Source: Rhodobiaceae bacterium
GTDB lineage: Bacteria > Pseudomonadota > Alphaproteobacteria > RS24
Reading direction: 5' to 3'
NCBI GenBank assembly: GCA_018673175.1
Contig: JABHDF010000047.1
Span: 1 to 40,689 of the forward strand
DNA length: 40,689 nucleotides
Below the pieces are notes generated by a model. That model did no database searches. It saw only the letters and a program-made list of their open reading frames with translations, and was not told where the DNA came from. Made by a program: the position numbers and the translations under genes. Each line of letters opens with the position of its first letter. Position 1 is the stretch's first letter. Shown here one piece after another: positions 15,525 to 24,162 of the stretch.

Positions 15525-17105
15525 CTATTGAGAGACCAGTTCGCCCGCCAACCCCTGGCTGAGGAGCGTGCAGGTTTTCTCCAACCCATAAAGCGCCGCA
15601 AAAGAGCCGAACCTTGGGCCTTGCGATTGGCCGAGCAAAATCTCGTAAAGCGCTTGAAACCAACCGCGCAAGTTTTCGTCAAAATGCGCTTTGCCGACCG
15701 CATAAATTTCGGTCTGAATGGTTTCCCCATCGGCCGTGGCGGGCAAGGCTTTGAGTTTTTCTAGCAATTCTTCTAGCGCCGTTTTTTCTTCTGCCGTGGC
15801 ACCGCGATACGTTTTATGGGGCGCGACGAAATCGCGATAATAAGTCAGCGCATAATCGGTCAGCCCATCGAGGAAAGGATGCGTCTGGGCGGTGGTGCCC
15901 GGCGCATAAGTGTCGATGAAGCCCCAAAGCACTTGCTTGTTTTCAGCGTTGGAAGCCGAAACCAAATTCAGCAGCAGCGCAAAACTAACCGGCGACGGCG
16001 AGCTGGGCACATGGCTATTATGGATATGATGCGCCGGATTGGTGAGGCGTTGGGCTTCATCCATATCGGCGTATTTATCAACAAAAGTAATATATTCATC
16101 GACCGCCTTGGGGATGACATCAAAATGCAGACGCTTGGCTTTGCGTGGGTTTTGGAACATGTAAAGCGACAGGCTTTCGGGCGGCGCATAGGTTAGCCAT
16201 TCTTCGATGGTCAGCCCATTGCCTTTCGATTTCGAAATTTTGGCGCCTTGGTCGTCCAAAAATAATTCGTAAGAAAATCCCTCTGGCGGCGTATGGCCTA
16301 AGGCTTGCGTGATGCGCGACGACAGTTTCACAGACTCGGATAAATCTTTGCCCGCCATTTCATAATCGACGCCAAGCGCGGCCCAACGCATCGCCCAATC
16401 GGCTTTCCATTGCAGCTTTGCGGCCCCGCCCGTAATGAGTGTCTCCATGGTTTCGCCGCTATCGGGATGCGTGTAGCGCACCAAGCCTTTAGCGACATCG
16501 ATCGGCTCAATAGCCACCATCAACACGCGACCCGTTTCAGGGCAAATCGGCAAAAACGGCGAATAGGTTTGGCGGCGCTCTTCGCCCAAAGTCGGCAGGA
16601 TAACCGCCTGCACTTTGTCGTAATTTTCCAACACTTTCAGCAAGGTCGCATCAAAGGCGCCCGAGCGATACATTTGAGTAGAGCTCACAAACTCATAGTC
16701 GAACCCAAAGCTATCGAGAAAGGCTTGCAGGCGCGCATTATTATGGGCGCCAAAACTATCATGGGTGCCAAATGGGTCTGGCACTTCAGTCAGCGGTTTT
16801 TCCAGATGCGGCTGCAAAATCTCGCCATTGGGCAAATTATCCGGCACTTTGCGCAAGCCATCCATATCATCGGAAAAGCAAATCAAACGGGTCGGCATAT
16901 CTGGCAGGAGCACCTGAAAGGCCTGGCGCACCATGGTGGTGCGCGCCACTTCGCCGAAAGTGCCAATATGGGGTAAGCCTGACGGGCCATAGCCCGTTTC
17001 AAAAACCACTTCGCGCAAAGCTAATTTCTCGGCTCGCTTGGCGACTTTGCGCGCTTCGTCGAAAGCCCAAATTTTGCTGCTCTGTGCTGCTTCTAAAAGA
17101 GACAT
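15525..17105 (-). CDS. lysK: Lysyl-tRNA synthetase, class I
   Basis: A class I LysRS of 526 residues that charges tRNA-Lys. It carries the class I Rossmann signatures HIGT (46-49) and KISKS (289-293), unlike the class II LysS of most bacteria. The class I form is found in archaea and in alphaproteobacteria among others. It is the first gene of a minus-strand run lysK-DUF952-pyrD-arsC. No second LysRS is in the window, so I presume this is the housekeeping enzyme. Confidence 0.95.
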   Translation of the reverse strand: MSLLEAAQSSKIWAFDEARKVAKRAEKLALREVVFETGYGPSGLPHIGTFGEVARTTMVRQAFQVLLPDMPTRLICFSDDMDGLRKVPDNLPNGEILQPHLEKPLTEVPDPFGTHDSFGAHNNARLQAFLDSFGFDYEFVSSTQMYRSGAFDATLLKVLENYDKVQAVILPTLGEERRQTYSPFLPICPETGRVLMVAIEPIDVAKGLVRYTHPDSGETMETLITGGAAKLQWKADWAMRWAALGVDYEMAGKDLSESVKLSSRITQALGHTPPEGFSYELFLDDQGAKISKSKGNGLTIEEWLTYAPPESLSLYMFQNPRKAKRLHFDVIPKAVDEYITFVDKYADMDEAQRLTNPAHHIHNSHVPSSPSPVSFALLLNLVSASNAENKQVLWGFIDTYAPGTTAQTHPFLDGLTDYALTYYRDFVAPHKTYRGATAEEKTALEELLEKLKALPATADGETIQTEIYAVGKAHFDENLRGWFQALYEILLGQSQGPRFGSFAALYGLEKTCTLLSQGLAGELVSQ

Positions 17106-17198
17106 GGTTTTAAACCCTCACCTGACTACCGCTTCTGGTGGCGAAACTATCAGCCCCCAATATAAAGTCAATTCGCCATATCTGCGCCGATTACATGC

Positions 17199-17234
17199 GC
17201 CAACCCCGCCTACCCCTTGCCAAGCGGGGTTGGC
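17199..17234. repeat. Inverted repeat between lysK and the TerB-like gene
   Basis: GCCAACCCCGC (17199-17209) is perfectly repeated in inverse as GCGGGGTTGGC (17224-17234), with a 14-nt spacer. There is no U tract on either side, so it is not a typical terminator. It lies 41 bp before the plus-strand start and 94 bp before lysK, in the only divergent promoter region here. It may be an operator or a leader hairpin. Confidence 0.6.
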
Positions 17235-17274
17235 TTCGTCATAAGTTTTAAAAAGCTAATGAGCGAGCGTAAGC

Positions 17275-17703
17275 ATGACGATTGAAAAAACCGCGGCCAA
17301 GCCGATGGAGTTATCCTTGCAAGATGGGGCCTTGGCCGCCTTGGTTTTGGCGCGCGCGCTCGGCGTCGGCGACCGCGAGCAAGTCGATCAATTCATTGAG
17401 CAGGCACCTGGCTTTTCTTCTGATGCCATGGCGCGCCTAGATTTTCTCGACCCCCTGATTTGCGACATGGCCGCCGCCACGGATGGCTTGGAAGCCGTCT
17501 TAGACATTATCGGCGCCACGGTGAGCGCGCCCAGCATCGCGCCTGTCTATGTTTTACTGGCGGATTACATCGCGCTTTATGGCAAGGCGACCCCAGAAGA
17601 AATGCGGTTTTTGCAGCGCTTTGGCGAAGCCATTGGCATCGACCGATTGACCCGCGCCGCCCTCGATAGCGCAGCGCAAGCGCGCGCCACGAGCCTGACA
17701 TGA
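17275..17703 (+). CDS. TerB-like small helical protein
   Basis: A 142-residue, mostly helical, acidic protein. The C-terminal part (TPEEMRFLQRFGEAIGID, about 110-127) resembles the TerB/tellurite-resistance-like fold. There are no other ter genes, so a tellurite role should not be assumed. It overlaps the next gene by 4 bp (ATGA). The assignment to TerB is tentative; hypothetical protein is the safe alternative. Confidence 0.55.
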   Translation: MTIEKTAAKPMELSLQDGALAALVLARALGVGDREQVDQFIEQAPGFSSDAMARLDFLDPLICDMAAATDGLEAVLDIIGATVSAPSIAPVYVLLADYIALYGKATPEEMRFLQRFGEAIGIDRLTRAALDSAAQARATSLT

Positions 17704-18515
17704 CGGCAGTGAGCGCGTTTCTAACCCAACATGAGGGGATTTTGCGCAGCGCCGTGTTTTTCGGCCTGCTGATTTTATTTCTCGCCCTCGAACGCGCACG
17801 CCCACGCCGCCTTCAGCACGTCAGTGCCCGCCATTTTGTTTCCAATTTGGCCTTTGGTGTTTTGAACGCCATGGTTTTGCGCTTGGCGTTACCCGGTGGA
17901 TTGGTGCTTCTGGCCATTTGGTTCCAAGGCACCTACCCCAACGCAGGGCTGATGGCTTGGCTCGACTTACCTCTCGCTGTTGAGTTCCTCACCTGTCTGG
18001 TGCTGCTCGATTTGCTTTTGTACTGGCAGCATCGCCTGTTTCATCAGATCGATTTTTTCTGGAAACTTCATAGCGCCCATCACGGCGACCGCAACCTCAA
18101 TGTCTCTTCCGGCGTCCGCTTCCACCCAGGCGAGGCCTTGATTAGCTTAATCATCAAAGCCGGTGCCGTTTTGGCTTTGGGCGCGCCAGCGGCGGCGATT
18201 ATTTTGTTCGAAGTCTTATTGAACGCAGCCTCGCTGTTCAACCATGCCAATTGGTCGCTGGGGCGCCTCGATGGGATTTTACAAAAAGTCATCGTGACAC
18301 CCGATATGCATCGCTTGCACCATTCGCGTCTTGAGAGCGAGAGCCGCAAGAATTATGGTTTCTTTTTTTCGGGCTGGGACACGCTTTTTGGCTCCTATAA
18401 AAAACAGCCCGACACGCCGCATAAAGACATTGCCTTGGGGCTAGACGACATGCCCAAGGATGGGTTTGCCGCTACTTTGCTCCGCCCGTTTAAGGCGCCC
18501 GCTTCCAAATCTTAG
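17700..18515 (+). CDS. Sterol desaturase / fatty-acid hydroxylase family protein
   Basis: A 271-residue membrane di-iron oxygenase. The histidine clusters are HRLFH (111-115), HSAHH (124-128) and HRLHH (204-208), plus H142 and H182, with several hydrophobic segments (16-30, 52-76, 92-110, 148-180). The family hydroxylates or desaturates lipids at the inner membrane; the bacterial substrate is unknown. It is translationally coupled to the TerB-like gene. A second member of the same family is at the right edge of the window. Confidence 0.9.
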   Translation: MTAVSAFLTQHEGILRSAVFFGLLILFLALERARPRRLQHVSARHFVSNLAFGVLNAMVLRLALPGGLVLLAIWFQGTYPNAGLMAWLDLPLAVEFLTCLVLLDLLLYWQHRLFHQIDFFWKLHSAHHGDRNLNVSSGVRFHPGEALISLIIKAGAVLALGAPAAAIILFEVLLNAASLFNHANWSLGRLDGILQKVIVTPDMHRLHHSRLESESRKNYGFFFSGWDTLFGSYKKQPDTPHKDIALGLDDMPKDGFAATLLRPFKAPASKS

Positions 18516-18647
18516 AGAGGTTCAGGCGAGAAACCTGTGCATGAAAGTCTGATTGCAAGGTTTTTTCGCGTGCCACGGGACCGCTTTTAAAGCCGACAAC
18601 CTTAGGCTGCTTGAAGCGGCGTTCCCCTTGCCGCATAGCTTTGAGCT

Positions 18648-20114
18648 ATGCAGGATTTGAATTCCAAGCCATTGCAAAAAGTCCAAGCCTCCCCTCGTCA
18701 ATCCTGGAAAGCCAGTTGCCACGATGCAAAACTATACCTGCCCATTTTACTGGCTTTGGCGAGCATCGGGTTCGGCATAGTTTGGGTGCAGAATTATCGC
18801 TGGTTGCTGAGCTTTTTGTATGGCCTGGTCGTACTTTCTTGGATACCGATTTTGGTTGGCGCCGTTCAACTTGGCTTTAAACATTGGACACAGCCAACGC
18901 AGCCACCCGTGCTGAGCTCACCAACGGAAACGCTTCCGCGCATCACGATTTTGCTGCCGGTTTATAAAGAAGCCAATATGCTGGCCCAATTGAGCGACAT
19001 GTTGAGCGATCTGGATTATCCAGCTGATAAATTACAATGCCTGTTGCTCATCGAAGCCGACGATCGCACAACCGCGCTGGCGGCGGTGCAAATGACCTGG
19101 CCAAGTTTTTTCCAAATTATGAGCCTGCCCGAGGGGACGCCCAAAACCAAACCTCGGGCCTGCAATTTCGCGCTGGCGCGCGCGAGCGGTGACCTTTTGG
19201 TGATTTTCGACGCGGAAGACAAACCGCATCCACAACAATTGCGCGAGGCCGCCGCTCGCTTTAAAGGCAGCGACGCAAACCTAGCGTGTGTGCAAGCCCC
19301 GCTTGAGATTGATGCTCATTCAGGCAATTGGATGCAACGACAATTCGCTTTGGAATACCGCATGTTGTTCCGCATTATTTTGCCATGTTTAAGCCGCGCC
19401 TCGCGAGCTTTGCCTTTGGGTGGCACCTCAAATTATTTCCGCACGCGCATGCTTCGCGAATTAGACGGATGGGATGCCTATAATCTGACAGAGGATGCTG
19501 ACCTGGGCGTCAAATTAGCCCGTGCCAATCTTCAAACCCAAACGCTTACGCTCCCAACCATCGAGAATGCGCCGGATCGGTTGAGCATATGGTATCGCCA
19601 ACGCACGCGCTGGCTATCCGGGCATATTCAAACTTTATTCGTGCATGCCCCACCGCCGCGCGCCAACGTCGCAACGATTTGGCGCTGGTTCATGTGCATG
19701 TTGGTTATTGTCGGGCGCTTAGCCAGTGGGCCAACCCATGGCCTAACGCTGCTTTTGGTCAGCCAACAAATGACCCAAACCGATTTAGGCACGGGGTTTG
19801 AGCTTCGAGGCCTAGTGCCATTCACCGGTCATTTTGTGATGTTCTTAGTGCTCGTCCAACTGGCCCCGTCGGCGCGCTTTAGCCACCGCATCTGGCTGGG
19901 TTTGAGCCATAACGTATATTGGTTGATGACGCTATTTCCTTTGCTAAACGCCACCAAACGAATGGCGCTAGGGCAATTATCGTGGCTTAAATCAGCGCAT
20001 AAACCCTATGAGCCGCAGCTAAAATTAGGCTCCAAATCGTCCCAACCCGTGGAACCAAGGCAAGGGCCTATAAAAATACAATTGGCAAAACCAGACTTGT
20101 CAGCACCCCATTAA
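18648..20114 (+). CDS. Membrane glycosyltransferase, family 2 (cellulose-synthase-like)
   Basis: A processive-type GT2 of 488 residues. It has N-terminal membrane helices (about 28-75), then a cytoplasmic catalytic domain with LLPVYKEA (102-109), DAED (188-191, metal and nucleotide binding), GGTSNYF (258-264), TEDADLG (281-287, catalytic base) and QRTRW (318-322), then C-terminal helices (about 340-440). This is the D,D,D,QxxRW architecture of cellulose, hyaluronan and glucomannan synthases. No c-di-GMP PilZ domain or bcs genes are present, so the polymer is unknown. Its last 47 bp overlap the 3' end of lrgB on the other strand. The 132-bp gap before it (18516-18647) contains nothing I recognise. 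Confidence 0.88.
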   Translation: MQDLNSKPLQKVQASPRQSWKASCHDAKLYLPILLALASIGFGIVWVQNYRWLLSFLYGLVVLSWIPILVGAVQLGFKHWTQPTQPPVLSSPTETLPRITILLPVYKEANMLAQLSDMLSDLDYPADKLQCLLLIEADDRTTALAAVQMTWPSFFQIMSLPEGTPKTKPRACNFALARASGDLLVIFDAEDKPHPQQLREAAARFKGSDANLACVQAPLEIDAHSGNWMQRQFALEYRMLFRIILPCLSRASRALPLGGTSNYFRTRMLRELDGWDAYNLTEDADLGVKLARANLQTQTLTLPTIENAPDRLSIWYRQRTRWLSGHIQTLFVHAPPPRANVATIWRWFMCMLVIVGRLASGPTHGLTLLLVSQQMTQTDLGTGFELRGLVPFTGHFVMFLVLVQLAPSARFSHRIWLGLSHNVYWLMTLFPLLNATKRMALGQLSWLKSAHKPYEPQLKLGSKSSQPVEPRQGPIKIQLAKPDLSAPH

Positions 20115-20772
20115 CGCCCATAGCCAACCCGGCAAAACTGCCAATCAAAGCCGAGCGCCGCACCGCTTCTGCCGTGCCAATACCATGCGTGACAACGCCA
20201 AGCGCCAGACCTTGCGCGCGCGGGTCGGTGAGGCCAAAAACCTGGAAAATTTTCGGCGCCACAAGAACCCCAAAATTGCCGGTGACGATAACAACGCCCA
20301 TGGCTAAAACCGGCAGGCCACCAATTTCGTTGGCAACACCAAAAGCCATCGGCGAGGTAATCGATTTGGTGGCCAAAGTGGCGCGCAAGGCGGCATCGAA
20401 ATCCAGCAGACCCGCCATCATCACAGCCGAGCCAGCTGCCAGCGCCGAGCCCACACACATGGCCGCCAAAAAAGGCACCGCCGCCGCACGGATGACATGG
20501 CGATTGTCGTAAATCGGCACGCCGATGGACACCGTGGACAGCGCCAAAATATAAATCAACCAATCGCCGCCCAATTGATAGCGCGCCAGCTCGATATCCA
20601 AGCCGACCAAAAGCGCGGCAATAAGAATGGCGCCCCAAATCAGCGGTTGCGCCCACGCCGTCTCTTGCAGCCGCGCGCGCAACATCGACAGGCCACGATA
20701 GAGCGCCAGCGTTAGCAAAAGCCAAAATAGCCCCTCTAGGCCAGGCCAGGCAGGAAGCTCAGTCAGTCTCAT
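20068..20772 (-). CDS. lrgB: LrgB/CidB family membrane protein
   Basis: A 234-residue polytopic membrane protein with LrgB-family motifs PIYDNRHVIR, TKSITSPMA and THGIGTAEA. LrgAB/CidAB were first described as holin/antiholin-like modulators of autolysis; homologues are now known to transport pyruvate or glycolate-type substrates. The start MRLTELPAW is inside the end of lrgA (14-bp overlap). It is convergent with the GT2 gene and their 3' ends overlap by 47 bp. Confidence 0.9.
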   Translation of the reverse strand: MRLTELPAWPGLEGLFWLLLTLALYRGLSMLRARLQETAWAQPLIWGAILIAALLVGLDIELARYQLGGDWLIYILALSTVSIGVPIYDNRHVIRAAAVPFLAAMCVGSALAAGSAVMMAGLLDFDAALRATLATKSITSPMAFGVANEIGGLPVLAMGVVIVTGNFGVLVAPKIFQVFGLTDPRAQGLALGVVTHGIGTAEAVRRSALIGSFAGLAMGVNGVLTSLVLPIVFL

Positions 20773-21142
20773 GTTGGGACGCCCCCTCGCTCGAAGCCTC
20801 AAAAGGGGGGGCGAGTTTTTGAAAAATCCACGCGGTGACAAAAAGTGGCACCACCGTCGAAACCAAAATAATGAGGCTGAGGGACCATAAAATATCACTC
20901 AGCAAATCGCTCAGGGCCAACATGCCGACCAAAACGGGAATAAAAAACAGCGCCATATGGCGCAGCAAAAACTCTGCGACCAACCGCAATCCATCTGGCA
21001 CGCGGCCATAAAGTCCCAGCCCCGCCACCAGAATAACGACGGCCAAAACCGGCGCCGGAATGGCAAGTTGCAAGGTGTCTTTCACCGCCTCGCCGGCCAG
21101 AAGACTGAGGCAAAGCCACGCGAGCCCGAAAATAATTTGCAT
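20759..21142 (-). CDS. lrgA: LrgA/CidA family membrane protein
   Basis: A 127-residue protein with four membrane helices. The core contains PAPVLAVVIL, a tract equivalent to the family's P-x-P-G-x-x-x-G region, and LLRHMALFFIPVLVGM, typical of LrgA. It pairs with LrgB to form a small-acid transporter or holin-like complex. It starts 1 bp after the dcd stop and overlaps lrgB by 14 bp, forming a dcd-lrgA-lrgB operon. Confidence 0.9.
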   Translation of the reverse strand: MQIIFGLAWLCLSLLAGEAVKDTLQLAIPAPVLAVVILVAGLGLYGRVPDGLRLVAEFLLRHMALFFIPVLVGMLALSDLLSDILWSLSLIILVSTVVPLFVTAWIFQKLAPPFEASSEGASQHETD

Positions 21143-21143
21143 G

Positions 21144-22316
21144 TTAAGCCTGCTTGAAATGCTTCGACAATTTCAGACCTTGCGCCTGATAATTGGAGTT
21201 AAGCCCTGCCCCATAAAGGGTTTTAGGCAAATCGGTCAGGCGTTCGTAAACCAGCCGACCGATAATTTGCCCGTGCTCGAGAATGAACGGCACTTCGCGC
21301 GAGCGCACTTCTAAGACCGCGCGCGAGCCTTTGCCATGCGCTTCTGGCGCCCCAAAACCGGGGTCAAAAAAGCCGGCATAATGCACCCGAAACTCGCCGA
21401 CCAACGGATTGAACGGCATCATTTCTGCGGCGTGACTGGACGGAATAGTAACCGCCTCGCGCGAGGCCAGAATATAAAACTCATCGGGGTCGAGAATAAT
21501 CTGCCCCAAATCATCGCGATACATAGGCTCCCAATATTGGGCAATCGGCAAAGCCGCTATCTTATCGACATCGATTAGCCCCGCATGGCGCTTGGCACGA
21601 TAGCCCACCAGACCGGTTTGCTTGTCGCCTTGCAAATCAATCGACAGACCCAAGCCACCATCAATATTGGCGGGCCCATCCACCAGGCCGATATCTTGGT
21701 GCAAGCGTTTCAACTCCGCATCCGAATGGGAAGCCGCGCCGCGGCGAAAGCGCAATTGCGATAATTTAGAGCCTGTGCGCACCAAAATCGGGAACGTGCG
21801 CGGGCTGACTTCCAAATATAAATGGCCTTTATAGCCCGCGGGCACTTTATCGAATTCAGTGCCGAAATCGGTAATCAGGCGGGTGAACACATCGATGCGC
21901 CCCGTCGAGCTTTTCGGATTGGCAAAGCCTGTGGTGCGCTCTGGCAAATTCACGGCTTCCATTAGCGGCACCAAATACACGCAATCGGTTTCCAGAACCG
22001 CGCCATTTTTAAGGTCAACTTTATGATAGGCCAATTGCTTCAGCTTCTCGGCCACCGTGCCTTTTTCGCCGGGCAAGAAGCTGGCGCGCACGCGGTAGGC
22101 TTCTTCGCCGAGGCGCAAATCTAGGCTAGCGGGTTGAATTTGCTCGTCCAAAACGCCGCCCGAGGCCCAGATTTGTTTCTCGCGCACCATATTGGTTATA
22201 CCATGGGCGGGCAGAACACCGACCGCATGGGTTTGTCCCTTGGTCATGAGCGGGATTTTGGCTTCTTCCTCAGCGGGGAAAAGCGGTTCGGTTTGCGGCT
22301 CTTCACTCATGGACAT
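21144..22316 (-). CDS. dcd: 2'-deoxycytidine 5'-triphosphate deaminase (duplicated, alphaproteobacterial form)
   Basis: A 390-residue dCTP deaminase of the long form (PF06559 type), in which two trimeric dUTPase/Dcd folds are fused. Visible family segments are QPASLDLRLG (61-70), FANPKSSTGR in the first half, and FDPGFG near residue 325 in the second. It converts dCTP to dUTP for dTMP synthesis. The usual single-domain enzyme is about half this length. It diverges from the metZ riboswitch region. The link with lrgAB downstream appears to be only transcriptional. Confidence 0.9.
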   Translation of the reverse strand: MSMSEEPQTEPLFPAEEEAKIPLMTKGQTHAVGVLPAHGITNMVREKQIWASGGVLDEQIQPASLDLRLGEEAYRVRASFLPGEKGTVAEKLKQLAYHKVDLKNGAVLETDCVYLVPLMEAVNLPERTTGFANPKSSTGRIDVFTRLITDFGTEFDKVPAGYKGHLYLEVSPRTFPILVRTGSKLSQLRFRRGAASHSDAELKRLHQDIGLVDGPANIDGGLGLSIDLQGDKQTGLVGYRAKRHAGLIDVDKIAALPIAQYWEPMYRDDLGQIILDPDEFYILASREAVTIPSSHAAEMMPFNPLVGEFRVHYAGFFDPGFGAPEAHGKGSRAVLEVRSREVPFILEHGQIIGRLVYERLTDLPKTLYGAGLNSNYQAQGLKLSKHFKQA

Positions 22317-22385
22317 CTCATGGGTTTATGCAGGTGGGGAGACGATTCTCTGGTTTCTATCTTACGCGCAAAATATCATAATGTC

Positions 22386-22414
22386 TTGACGCGACAGCTA
22401 ATTTTCGACATGTT
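22386..22414 (+). promoter_or_regulatory. Predicted promoter of the metZ leader
   Basis: TTGACG (22386-22391) and CATGTT (22409-22414) are 17 nt apart. This would start transcription near 22421, right at the 5' edge of the SAM-II aptamer. The -35 is strong and the -10 weak. Confidence 0.4.
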
Positions 22415-22423
22415 TCCCCGACT

Positions 22424-22475
22424 TGTGGAGATTTGAGCCGGCTGGCTTGCGGCCACGTTAAATAAACAGCTAAAT
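22424..22475 (+). promoter_or_regulatory. SAM-II riboswitch aptamer
   Basis: This matches the SAM-II (metA motif) consensus, including GATTTGAGCC, CTTGCGGCCACGTTAAA and the closing GCTAAA. P1 is TGTGG (22424-22428) with CCACG (22453-22457). The H-type pseudoknot P2 is GCTG (22441-22444) with CAGC (22467-22470). SAM-II senses S-adenosylmethionine and is typical of alphaproteobacterial methionine genes, here metZ. Confidence 0.92.
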
Positions 22476-22486
22476 CACGCCGGGGC

Positions 22487-22510
22487 ACCGGCCTTTGGGT
22501 CGGTTTTTTT
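22487..22510 (+). terminator. Transcription terminator of the SAM-II expression platform
   Basis: ACCGGCC (22487-22493) pairs with GGTCGGT (22498-22504) around loop TTTG, followed by seven T. It lies 12 nt after the aptamer and 30 nt before the metZ start, so it is the likely off-switch. GCCGG in the aptamer (22437-22441) could pair with CCGGC of the terminator arm (22488-22492) as an antiterminator. Confidence 0.8.
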
Positions 22511-22539
22511 ATGCTCGCGAGAGCATGAGGAGCAAAAAG

Positions 22540-23730
22540 ATGGTTAAGAAAAATTGGTCCGCTCAAACAGAGCTTATCCATGGTGGCAATTCGCGTTCGC
22601 AATTTGGCGAGACGTCAGAGGCTTTATATCTCACCTCCGGCTTTGTCTATGACAGCGCCGAACAAGCGGCCGCCCGCTTTCGCGAAGAAGAAGATGGCTA
22701 TATTTATGCCCGCTTCGGCAATCCGACCGTGCGCGCTTTCGAAGAACGCATGATGGCCCTGGAAGGCGAAGGCGCACAAGATGCGCGCGCCACCGCCACA
22801 GGAATGGCAGCCGTGACCGCTTGCCTGATGAGCCAATTGCAAGCCGGCGATCACATTGTGGCCGCGCGCGCGCTATTTGGCTCGTGCCGCTATGTGGTGG
22901 AAACCCTCATGCCTAAGTTTGGCGTTGCCTGCACTCTGGTCGATGGCAAAGATTTATCGGCTTGGGAAAACGCCGTGCGCCCCGAAACAAAAGTGTTCTT
23001 TTTAGAGACGCCGAGCAATCCCTTGCTGGAGATTATCGACATGCAGGGCGTGGCCGATATTGCTCATGCGGCGGGCGCGCGTTTGGTGGTCGACAATGTG
23101 TTTGCCACGCCCGTGCTGCAAAAACCGTTTCAATTTGGCGCCGATATGGTGGTTTATTCGGCCACCAAACATATCGACGGGCAGGGGCGTTGTTTGGGCG
23201 GCGTGATATTGGGAAGTACGTCTTATGTGAAAGACGAATTGGCTAATTTCATTCGCCAGACGGGGCCTTCGCTGGCGCCCTTTAACGCATGGGTATTGCT
23301 AAAATCGCTCGAGACTTTGTCTTTGCGCGTCGATGCCCATTGCAATAATGCCGAGCGCGTGGCGCAATTTTTGGTCGAACAAGAGGCCATTTCGCAGGTG
23401 TTTTATCCAGGCCATGAAAGCCATCCGCAATATGAGCTGGCGCAGAAACAAATGACCCGTGGTTCGAACCTCATCGCTTTTGAGGTAAACGGCGGGCAAG
23501 AGAAAGCCTTTGCTTTGGCCAATGCTTTGGATATCGCTTTGATATCCAATAATTTGGGCGATGCCAAAACCTTGATTACCCATCCCGCCACCACCACCCA
23601 TGCCAAATTACCGGATGATGCGAAAGCGGAATTGGGCATTACACAGGGTGTTTTGCGGGTGTCCATTGGGCTGGAAGACGGGCAAGATTTGGTCGATGAT
23701 TTTGCGCAAGCTTTGGCACAAACCCGATAA
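22540..23730 (+). CDS. metZ: O-succinylhomoserine sulfhydrylase
   Basis: A PLP enzyme of the Cys/Met metabolism family, 396 residues, that makes homocysteine directly from O-succinylhomoserine and sulfide. The PLP lysine is K210 in [12 protein letters not shown], with YARFGNPT (56-63) and ETPSNP (156-161) also typical. The QGRCLGG segment after the lysine is characteristic of MetZ. The start at 22540 is set by GAGGAG (22527-22532) at 7 nt; upstream in-frame ATGs lie in the riboswitch region. Expression is expected to fall when SAM is high. apaG follows 34 bp later. Confidence 0.93.
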   Translation: MVKKNWSAQTELIHGGNSRSQFGETSEALYLTSGFVYDSAEQAAARFREEEDGYIYARFGNPTVRAFEERMMALEGEGAQDARATATGMAAVTACLMSQLQAGDHIVAARALFGSCRYVVETLMPKFGVACTLVDGKDLSAWENAVRPETKVFFLETPSNPLLEIIDMQGVADIAHAAGARLVVDNVFATPVLQKPFQFGADMVVYSATKHIDGQGRCLGGVILGSTSYVKDELANFIRQTGPSLAPFNAWVLLKSLETLSLRVDAHCNNAERVAQFLVEQEAISQVFYPGHESHPQYELAQKQMTRGSNLIAFEVNGGQEKAFALANALDIALISNNLGDAKTLITHPATTTHAKLPDDAKAELGITQGVLRVSIGLEDGQDLVDDFAQALAQTR

Positions 23731-23764
23731 TGCGCTAGACTTGAGCGTAGCTGGAGAGCAACCC

Positions 23765-24157
23765 ATGGTGAAGGCGGTCACGCGTAATATTTCGGTTTCG
23801 GTGGAAACCAGTTTTCTGGAAAACGATAGCGATCCGGAACAGCAATATTTTGTCTGGGCCTATCGCATCACCATCGAGAACACCGGCAAGGAAACCGTGC
23901 AATTGTTAAACCGCTATTGGCAAATCACCGATGCCCAGGGGCGCGGCCAAGAAGTGCGCGGCGCCGGCGTCGTCGGCGAGCAGCCGGTTTTGGCGCCTGG
24001 CGAGAGCTATACGTATTCCTCTGGCACGCCGCTGAATACCGCCAGTGGCTTTATGCGGGGCAGTTATCATATGAAAAATAAAGCCGGCGAAGATTTCGAT
24101 ATCGAGGTTCCAGCCTTCTCGCTCGATAGCCCCCATGATGCCCCGCAGTTGCATTAA
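23765..24157 (+). CDS. apaG: ApaG protein
   Basis: A 130-residue protein of the ApaG/DUF525 family, an immunoglobulin-like beta fold. Family motifs are [33 protein letters not shown] and MRGSYHM. In enterobacteria the family is tied to Co2+ and Mg2+ efflux phenotypes, but its molecular role is unclear. A GGAGA sits 8-9 nt before the ATG. It lies between metZ and trkH; the metZ-apaG pairing is common in alphaproteobacteria. Confidence 0.95.
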   Translation: MVKAVTRNISVSVETSFLENDSDPEQQYFVWAYRITIENTGKETVQLLNRYWQITDAQGRGQEVRGAGVVGEQPVLAPGESYTYSSGTPLNTASGFMRGSYHMKNKAGEDFDIEVPAFSLDSPHDAPQLH

Positions 24158-24162
24158 CGCTG

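Noticed and set aside
17199-17234. Inverted repeat as a terminator
   Set aside because: There is no U tract on either strand, and it lies in a divergent promoter region where no transcript should end.
17275-17703. Tellurite-resistance locus
   Set aside because: Only a weak TerB-like resemblance; no terA, terC, terD, terZ or related genes are present.
20068-21142. LrgAB as part of a phage lysis or defence system together with the holin at 229
   Set aside because: They are 20 kb apart with housekeeping genes between, and lrgAB is fused into an operon with dcd; nothing links them.
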